Source: Staphylococcus simulans
GTDB taxonomy: Bacteria > Bacillota > Bacilli > Staphylococcales > Staphylococcaceae
Direction of reading: 5' to 3'
Assembly: GCF_002994445.1 (NCBI RefSeq)
Contig: NZ_MRZJ01000001.1
Coordinates: 496,001-560,000 of the forward strand
Length of the DNA: 64,000 nt
In this document: positions 58,213 through 64,000 of the stretch, in pieces
Layout of the letters: every line of letters starts with the position of its first letter
Position numbering within the stretch: the first letter of the stretch is position 1
Made by a program: the position numbers and the translations under genes
Notes under the pieces: generated by a model
What the model was told of the DNA's origin: nothing
Database searches by the model: none
What the model saw: only the letters and a program-made list of their open reading frames with translations

Positions 58213-58785
58213 TTAATCCATATCATCATCGTCATCCTCTATTTCAAACCATGAAACTGAAACAACGCTCTTATTGAGTGCATTGATTTTAACGATTGCA
58301 CCTTCATCATCATCTACCACTTGCTGAATTACATATAACGGCGGTTTGACATCTTTCTCTAAGTTAATATAGATGAATTGCCCCGGCACTTCTCTTTGCG
58401 CAATAGCTTTCGCTTCATTTTCGCTAATGTAAGGCGGTGAATCAGATGATTTGCGCGAAGTTTCTTTTTTATCAGGTTTAGATTTTGATTTGGATTCTTT
58501 TTTTATTTTTTCTGTATGCACATTTTTAATTGTGCCGTTTTTCTTATCTACCTCTAAGTCATAATGCAAACCTTCATCCAGCAGCTTAATCTTATAAGCA
58601 GTTTTATCTCGATTCAAACTCGATGACAGTATTTTGCCGTCATAACGTTCATCCGCAATTCTTTCTGCTTCTTGCTTTGAAATATCAGTTTGTCCCGACT
58701 TGAAATAAATAATGGCACCTAAAATCACGATTAATAAACAGATAATCACAACCAAAAGTATTTTAATCATCTTTTTGATTATCAT
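58213..58785 (-). CDS. Membrane-anchored PepSY-domain protein
   Basis: 190 residues: one N-terminal membrane segment (about 7-27), an outside region with a first PepSY-like repeat ('ISKQEAERIADERYDGKI', near 35-52), and a Lys/Ser-rich linker (about 93-115). A second PepSY repeat follows ('ISENEAKAIAQREVPGQFIYINLE', split near 120-143), and the tail is very acidic (EDDDDD). PepSY domains often act as protease or kinase modulators at the cell surface. The gene overlaps the sensor kinase end by 23 bases. ATG 58785 follows AAGGTGA. A role in tuning that kinase is inferred from position. Confidence 0.85.
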   Translation of the reverse strand: MIIKKMIKILLVVIICLLIVILGAIIYFKSGQTDISKQEAERIADERYDGKILSSSLNRDKTAYKIKLLDEGLHYDLEVDKKNGTIKNVHTEKIKKESKSKSKPDKKETSRKSSDSPPYISENEAKAIAQREVPGQFIYINLEKDVKPPLYVIQQVVDDDEGAIVKINALNKSVVSVSWFEIEDDDDDMD

Positions 58786-60139
58786 CTGGTGTCACCTTTT
58801 TCATTTTCAAAATAAACGTTGTTCCAACATCCAACTCGCTTTCAACTTCAATATCAATAGCATTACGTTTGGCTAACTCATAGGCAATATATAAACCTAA
58901 GCCAGAACCTCCTGATTCTCTTGCTCTGGCTTTATCTACACGATAAAACTTTGTGAAAATCTGTTCTAAATCCGCTTGTGGTATTCCAATACCTTTGTCT
59001 TTGATTTGGACATGAATTTCATCTGACTGCGTTTTAGCTGTTATCTCTACTTCTGCTTGACTATACTTAATCGCATTGTCTAAAAAGATAGTAATGAGTT
59101 GTTTGAATTGCTCCTCATTGACAAAAGCATATGTTTGGTTATCAGATTTAAAAGTAATATCACGCTGATAAGCTTTAGATAAACGTATAGCTTTTTGTTC
59201 CAGCACAGCATTAATATCGACTGCTGTTCGTTCAGACGGGTGGCTGTTGCGTTCTACTTTTGCTAAGTCCAACATTTGTTCAGTTAAATATTTCATACGT
59301 TGTGCTTCACTGCTGATGGCTTCGATACTTTCATTTAAAATATCTTCTCTTGTCTTGCCGAACCGCTTCAGCATTTTACTATAAGAATTAATTACTGTTA
59401 TCGGTGTTTTCAATTCATGAGAAGCATTCAAAATAAAAGTTTGCTGCTTCTCATCATGTTCTCGCAAATTTTTCATCATTTCATTATAAGTTTTAGTCAG
59501 CGCTTGCAATTCTTTCGTGTCTTTTTTATTAATATCCATAATCACATAATTGTTCGTATCAATCGTCTTCTTCATCTTTTCAATCAACTGATTAATCGGC
59601 TGCAGAATAATTTGTGTCAATAAACGATTAAGCAAGAACACAATTAATAAGATAAATAAAGTCGACAGTGTCAATACAATCTTCAAAATATCGTATTTGC
59701 TGTATTTGAAATCGATATTCTCAAAGATTTGCAGATTGCTGACCTCGCCATCTTTCCAAATTACAGGGATACTCACCACTACAAAGTGATGTCCCCTTTT
59801 TTCAACGGCTTTCTTATATTGCTTGTTTTTATAAGGTTCGCTTAAGTCTTTGTATTTAGTATTAGAAGTGACTTGGAATTTATTTTCATTGTCTTGTCCG
59901 ACAATTGCGATATAACCATCTGTTAAAATCAAACTTTGCAAGACACTCTCTTTATCAGTATTATTCTCTTTTGCTTTTCGCAACTCTTTCATCGTACTGA
60001 CTGCTTTATCTTCAAGTTGATCTGTTTCAGCGTTTAAAGAAGTCGTCCGATAAATGAAATAAATTGTGAAATTCGTAATAATTACCACAATCGCAATCAT
60101 TAAAGTGATATAAATTTGAAGTTGTGTACCTAACTTCAT
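58763..60139 (-). CDS. Sensor histidine kinase
   Basis: 458 residues: membrane segment 1 (about 8-30), an external sensing region of about 120 residues, membrane segment 2 (about 150-171), HAMP (about 172-225), HisKA with phospho-acceptor His241 in 'NASHELKTPITV', and HATPase_c ('FLDNAIKYS', 'DKGIGIPQADL', 'GGSGLGLYIA'). Layout is ArlS/CsrS-like but the external part is distinct. The start codon overlaps the regulator stop by 4 bases. The signal is unknown. Confidence 0.93.
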   Translation of the reverse strand: MKLGTQLQIYITLMIAIVVIITNFTIYFIYRTTSLNAETDQLEDKAVSTMKELRKAKENNTDKESVLQSLILTDGYIAIVGQDNENKFQVTSNTKYKDLSEPYKNKQYKKAVEKRGHHFVVVSIPVIWKDGEVSNLQIFENIDFKYSKYDILKIVLTLSTLFILLIVFLLNRLLTQIILQPINQLIEKMKKTIDTNNYVIMDINKKDTKELQALTKTYNEMMKNLREHDEKQQTFILNASHELKTPITVINSYSKMLKRFGKTREDILNESIEAISSEAQRMKYLTEQMLDLAKVERNSHPSERTAVDINAVLEQKAIRLSKAYQRDITFKSDNQTYAFVNEEQFKQLITIFLDNAIKYSQAEVEITAKTQSDEIHVQIKDKGIGIPQADLEQIFTKFYRVDKARARESGGSGLGLYIAYELAKRNAIDIEVESELDVGTTFILKMKKVTPDDNQKDD

Positions 60140-60819
60140 GACTCATCTCTCATCATATAACCTACACCTCTGACACTAGAAATAATAGAAGTATCCGTAG
60201 TATCTAATTTCTTTCTGAGATATCTGACATAGACATCGACAATATTCGTATCTCCAACAAAGTCATAACCCCAAACATATTCAAGTATTTGTGCACGCTC
60301 TAAGGCGATGTTCTTATTAGCCATAAAGTAATACAAAAGATTGTATTCTTTTTGTGTCAGCTCAACTAATGTCTGGTTTAAATAGACTTCTCGTGATTGC
60401 GGATGCAGCTCTATGTCTCTGAATTTTAAAGTTTCATCTGGTTGTGGCTGATTTAGTTGCTGCTGTTTCAGATGTGCTCTGATACGTGCTAATAATTCCT
60501 CAATTTCAAAAGGCTTAGTAATATAATCATTCGCACCAGAGTCTAATCCGCTCACTTTGTCCATTACCGCATCTCTCGCTGTAAGCATAATAATGACAAC
60601 GTGTGCATCTTCATTTCTGATACGTCTTAACACCTCTAGTCCATTCAATTCAGGAATCATAACATCAAGCAAAACGGCATCTATTTCATGCTCATGATAA
60701 AGCTTTAGTGCCTCTTTGCCTGTATAAGCAATATGCACGTCATATCCCTCATAAGTGAGTTCTAATTCAATGACACGTGCAATTTTTTCATCATCTTCAA
60801 CAATCAATACGGTCTCCAC
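60136..60819 (-). CDS. OmpR-family response regulator
   Basis: 227 residues. The receiver has acidic D9/D10, phospho-acceptor D52 in 'VLLDVMIPELNG', T80 and K102 in 'ITKPFEIEEL'. The C-terminal winged helix (about 130-225) ends 'DTNIVDVYVRYLRKKL...VRGVGYMM'. It resembles ArlR in layout but sits in a different genomic context, beside a permease and glycerate kinase. It is 13 bases after the permease gene, so co-transcribed. Confidence 0.93.
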   Translation of the reverse strand: METVLIVEDDEKIARVIELELTYEGYDVHIAYTGKEALKLYHEHEIDAVLLDVMIPELNGLEVLRRIRNEDAHVVIIMLTARDAVMDKVSGLDSGANDYITKPFEIEELLARIRAHLKQQQLNQPQPDETLKFRDIELHPQSREVYLNQTLVELTQKEYNLLYYFMANKNIALERAQILEYVWGYDFVGDTNIVDVYVRYLRKKLDTTDTSIISSVRGVGYMMRDES

Positions 60820-60832
60820 TCTTTATTCACTC

Positions 60833-62212
60833 CTACTTCAGCGCAAGTCCAACATGCTGCCAAAAGACATAATACATTACAATCATTGCGATCATGTACA
60901 ATGGCATCAACCACATGCTTAAATGCATCAGCTGTTTAATTGTAAATGCCTTCTCTTTATTTTCATAAAACAATAGTAAAGCTTTGGAACTGACAGGAAA
61001 TGTTAAGCAATAGTTCATACCGATTAATGCCATAAATACAACTGCCGTTAAATTCAATCCGAACATTTTGCCGAATACAATCAATAACGGAATAAACACA
61101 ACTGCACGTGAAGTATGGCTCGTAATATATAAATGAGATGTTACTGAAATTACTACAATCAATACTAACGGCACAAACGTATTTGTCAGTTCTAAATGAT
61201 GCATCACTTTAAATAAATTATGCTGAATAACATCCAGCACTTTATATTTCGCTAAAAGATTACCAAGTGCTGTAGCACCTGCCACAAAGAATATCAAACT
61301 CCATGATACTCTGTTGAATGCTTCTCGCCATCCGATCAAATCAATTTTAGGCAGCATCATAATCAAACTCATCAATATTGTAATAAAGGCAATATCAAAT
61401 TGGTGTACAGGTTCAGTAATCCAAAGCAGAACAGTTAAACCAATCAATACCAGTGCTTTTTTCTCTTTAGTCGAAAAAGGCTGCTTTTCATGCACAGGTT
61501 CATTTGTTGTTTCTGTTACTTCTGCTTCAATCGGCTTCATATAAATCTTTTTTATCATAAGCAGACTGATAATGCCAATCACAATACCAAAAGGCAAGCC
61601 CCAAATTAAAAATTGCAAATAAGTAATAGACTGGTCTGCTTGATTTTCTAATAAACCGATACCAATCAAATGACTTCCTGCACCGATTAGAGATAAGTTT
61701 GTCCCCATCAATACTAAAATCGGCATTAATAAACCAAGATATCGGCGATTGGCACTAAAGCGATTCGTAAAAGCTTGATAAACTGGCAATAGTGCAGCGG
61801 CACGTCCGGAAGTTGACGGAATAATCAAAGATAAAATCTGAATGAATATAAAGACTAAAACATTCAATCTTTTTTCAGATGTGCATTTGATTTCTATCCA
61901 TCGGATTAAACGATCCAGCAAGCCACTTGTTTCTACGACACCACCAATAATAAACGCACCAATCATCAGCCAAATAACATGCTCTTCTAACGATTCATAT
62001 AAAATCGATTCAGGCAGCCCAAGCAACACGCCTAAACACACTACCAGCATGGCTGATAAGCCTGCCGGCATTTTGCTGAAAATAAAAAGTCCTAAAGATA
62101 AAACAAATAATGCTACACTCAATTGTCCGAGATAAGACATATTGGTTTCTAAAAAGAGCCAAATTGTAAAAATAAGATAAAGGAGTGTAACGATTAACTT
62201 TGAATTACTCAT
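60833..62212 (-). CDS. SLC13/DASS-type anion permease
   Basis: 459 residues with about 12 membrane segments. Two SxSGR/TxSR-type re-entrant motifs are visible: 'IPSTSGRAAALLPV' (near 132-145) and 'YITSHTSRAVVFIPLL' (near 367-382), with 'MGTNLSLIGAGSH' between. The family imports di- and tricarboxylates, sulfate or related anions, usually with sodium. The start overlaps the glycerate kinase stop by 4 bases, so glycerate or a related hydroxy acid is a reasonable guess for the substrate, not proved. Confidence 0.85.
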   Translation of the reverse strand: MSNSKLIVTLLYLIFTIWLFLETNMSYLGQLSVALFVLSLGLFIFSKMPAGLSAMLVVCLGVLLGLPESILYESLEEHVIWLMIGAFIIGGVVETSGLLDRLIRWIEIKCTSEKRLNVLVFIFIQILSLIIPSTSGRAAALLPVYQAFTNRFSANRRYLGLLMPILVLMGTNLSLIGAGSHLIGIGLLENQADQSITYLQFLIWGLPFGIVIGIISLLMIKKIYMKPIEAEVTETTNEPVHEKQPFSTKEKKALVLIGLTVLLWITEPVHQFDIAFITILMSLIMMLPKIDLIGWREAFNRVSWSLIFFVAGATALGNLLAKYKVLDVIQHNLFKVMHHLELTNTFVPLVLIVVISVTSHLYITSHTSRAVVFIPLLIVFGKMFGLNLTAVVFMALIGMNYCLTFPVSSKALLLFYENKEKAFTIKQLMHLSMWLMPLYMIAMIVMYYVFWQHVGLALK

Positions 62213-63420
62213 TGCTGCATCACGAAATGATGGCTTGTTGTAATGCTGGGACCTTGTTCATGTTGCGCTTGGTTTATTTTTGCACCGATTTGAATAGCTT
62301 TGAAGATATTACGTGCACACTCTTCAAGCCATTGTTCAGCGTATTCAATTGATACATCTAATGATGAAGGTGCTTTGATAATGCTGTGGAATGCATCAAT
62401 GCCGCTTTGATAATTGAATTCTGCTTGTTTGCCGATTGTACCTGCTAAAGCAATCACCGGTTTATCATATTGTTCCGCAATGCGTGCAACTTCTGCTGGA
62501 ATTTTACCATTCGGTGTTTGATAATCTAAACAGCCTTCAGCGGTAATAATCAAGTCGGCTTGTGCAATCACGGGTTCAATATGCAAGTATTGCTGAATCA
62601 AATCAAAACGCGGGTGCAGCGTCGCATGCGCAAATGCCATTAAACCTGCGCCTAATCCGCCTGATGCACCTGAACCATTTTTATAAGCAACTTTTTGTCC
62701 TGTTGTCTGTTTGATGCGTTCTGCTAAATGTTCTAAATTGTTTGCTAAGTGTTCTACTTCGTCCGGACTTGCACCTTTTTGCGGTCCGAATACTCTCGCA
62801 ACACCTTTTGGTCCGCATAAAATATTAGACCAATTCACTGCCACATCTATTTGTGTTTCTAAGATACGCGGATCTACTTGTGAGACATCAATTTGATCAA
62901 TATGATGAATTGCACCGCCGCCATGAACATGAATATTTCGTCCTTGTTTATCTTTAAAACGCACACCGATAGCTTGTGCCATACCAACGCCACCGTCTGA
63001 TGTACCAGAATCACCACAGCCGATTAAGATACGTTCTGCGCCATGGTCAAGTGCGTGTAGCATTGCTTCTCCTACACCGTAAGTAGAAGTGTGAAGCGGA
63101 TTTCTTTGGTGCATAGGCACATGTCTTAATCCTGCGATGGCTGCCATTTCTATTACCGCTACCTTTTGTTTATTCTCATAAAACATTCCATAATGCGTTT
63201 TACGTTTTTGACCTAACGGATCTTGTACATGGATAGTATATAATTGTCCATTTTTAATTTGAGTGATGGTTTGTGCGAAACCTTCTCCGCCATCTACCAT
63301 TGGAATCACCTTTACATTCAGACTCTCATCTGCCGAATGCAAACCATTTTTAATTGCTTTTCCTACCTCTGCTGAGCTTAAGCTTTCTTTAAAGCCTGAG
63401 GGAATTACTGCTATTTTCAT
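62209..63420 (-). CDS. glxK: Glycerate kinase (GlxK/GarK family)
   Basis: 403 residues, type-I glycerate 2-kinase fold. 'IPSGFKESLSSAEVGKAI' at the start, 'PMVDGGEGFAQ' near 42, 'GCGDSGTSDGGVGMAQAIG' near 134-152, 'NGSGASGGLGAGLMAF' near 248 and 'GCLDYQTPNGKIPAEVA' near 295 are the family blocks. It phosphorylates D-glycerate for entry into glycolysis. GGAGG precedes ATG 63420. First gene of a five-gene unit with the permease, two-component system and PepSY gene. Confidence 0.93.
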   Translation of the reverse strand: MKIAVIPSGFKESLSSAEVGKAIKNGLHSADESLNVKVIPMVDGGEGFAQTITQIKNGQLYTIHVQDPLGQKRKTHYGMFYENKQKVAVIEMAAIAGLRHVPMHQRNPLHTSTYGVGEAMLHALDHGAERILIGCGDSGTSDGGVGMAQAIGVRFKDKQGRNIHVHGGGAIHHIDQIDVSQVDPRILETQIDVAVNWSNILCGPKGVARVFGPQKGASPDEVEHLANNLEHLAERIKQTTGQKVAYKNGSGASGGLGAGLMAFAHATLHPRFDLIQQYLHIEPVIAQADLIITAEGCLDYQTPNGKIPAEVARIAEQYDKPVIALAGTIGKQAEFNYQSGIDAFHSIIKAPSSLDVSIEYAEQWLEECARNIFKAIQIGAKINQAQHEQGPSITTSHHFVMQQ

Positions 63421-63450
63421 AAATTCAGCCTCCTTGAAATACGATTAACA

Positions 63451-63478
63451 TTTATATTAAGGAGGTTAAATTTGTAAA
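63451..63478 (-). promoter_or_regulatory. Promoter of the glycerate kinase / two-component module
   Basis: Minus strand TTTACA (63478-63473), 16 bases, TATAAA (63456-63451), just after the rbfA terminator and about 30 bases before the glycerate kinase start. Confidence 0.6.
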
Positions 63479-63504
63479 GAATTAGAGAATTATTAGAATT
63501 CGAT

Positions 63505-63541
63505 TAAAAAAATAGCCGGACACTTAATTATGTGCCCGGCT
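63505..63541 (-). terminator. Intrinsic terminator of the rbfA transcript
   Basis: A 10-bp stem with one mismatch (63541-63532 with 63523-63514) followed by seven T on the minus strand. Confidence 0.88.
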
Positions 63542-63563
63542 GTTTCATTCATCCTCCATCAAC

Positions 63564-63911
63564 TTAGTCGTTTTTATGAAGGTCTTGTATCATTTTTTCG
63601 ATTTTATTTCCGTATTCAATAGAATGATCATATTCAAAGAATAATTCAGGAACCATTCTTAAACGTATTCTTGAACCTAATTCGGATTTAATAAAGCCTT
63701 TCGCTTTTTCTAAAGCTTTGAAAGTATCGTCTACTTCTTTTTCTTTGCCTAGAACAGTTAAGTAGACTTTTGCTTGAGATAAATCATTTGTAACTTGTAC
63801 GTCAGTGATCGTTAAAAATCCGATTCTCGGGTCTTTAACTTTCGTGTTAATGATATCCATTAACTCTTGTTTCATTTGTTCACCAACGCGTTCAGCTCTC
63901 ATTTTACTCAT
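63564..63911 (-). CDS. rbfA: 30S ribosome-binding factor RbfA
   Basis: 115-residue KH-type factor for maturation of the 16S rRNA 5' end and cold adaptation. '[18 protein letters not shown]' at the start, '[26 protein letters not shown]' in pieces near 25-50 and '[22 protein letters not shown]' in pieces near 84-105 are all typical. Starting at MSKMRAER agrees with other staphylococcal RbfA. infB would be expected upstream, beyond the window edge; positions 63912-64000 hold no recognisable gene. Confidence 0.95.
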   Translation of the reverse strand: MSKMRAERVGEQMKQELMDIINTKVKDPRIGFLTITDVQVTNDLSQAKVYLTVLGKEKEVDDTFKALEKAKGFIKSELGSRIRLRMVPELFFEYDHSIEYGNKIEKMIQDLHKND

Positions 63912-64000
63912 GTGTATTTCACCTCTTTATTTGAACAATGAACGATTCAGTTCAATCCAAGATTATAAACTAAAATCGCTCCTTTGACAAAGGTTTTCCC

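Overview
The window reads as chromosomal backbone of a low-GC Firmicute, almost certainly a coagulase-negative Staphylococcus. The S. carnosus/S. simulans group is my best guess, from recall of protein similarity and gene order only. Markers are a membrane-anchored thermonuclease, glnRA, the hflX-gpx-hfq-miaA block, glpP-F-K-D next to mutSL, a two-gene 2-oxoacid:ferredoxin oxidoreductase beside ymdB and rny, and the recA-cinA-pgsA-ymf-ftsK-rnjB-pnp-rpsO-ribF-truB-rbfA chain. I see no rRNA, tRNA, CRISPR array, insertion sequence or prophage. Most genes lie on the minus strand.

Layout. 1-6.4 kb: NERD-domain membrane protein, nuclease, cardiolipin synthase, small proteins, and glnR-glnA with a GlnR box. 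6.4-12 kb: PLP enzyme plus HflX, glutathione peroxidase, and the hfq-miaA-hydrolase operon. 12-21.6 kb: mutS-mutL-glpP, then glpF-glpK and glpD, with hairpin leaders suited to GlpP antitermination and a cre site on the glpF promoter. 21.9-32.2 kb: secreted GlpQ, miaB-ricA-thiW, an Opp transporter (order A-D-F-B-C) with a CodY-like box in its promoter, a UPF0045 protein, and a YoeB-like fusion protein behind a sigma-B-type promoter. 32.4-40.4 kb: korAB, ymdB, a divergent LysR/YeiH pair, a 34-codon peptide gene and rny. 40.5-53.3 kb: recA (LexA box), cinA, pgsA, rodZ-like, the ymf genes, ftsK and rnjB. 53.5-64 kb: pnp, rpsO, ribF, truB, a five-gene module (glycerate kinase, SLC13 permease, two-component system, PepSY protein), then rbfA.

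How the genes connect. GlpQ, GlpF, GlpK, GlpD and GlpP form a glycerol/glycerol-3-phosphate uptake and oxidation system. MiaA and MiaB make successive modifications at tRNA A37. RNase Y, RNase J2, PNPase, Hfq, YmdB and RicA make the window rich in RNA-decay functions. The least expected items are the self-contained glycerate/two-component module between rbfA and truB, the YoeB-like protein that has lost toxin active-site residues, and two small genes (58 and 34 codons).

Several housekeeping genes appear to start at TTG or GTG. Those starts were chosen from ribosome-binding-site spacing and recalled family length. All family assignments are by reading motifs; no database search was run.
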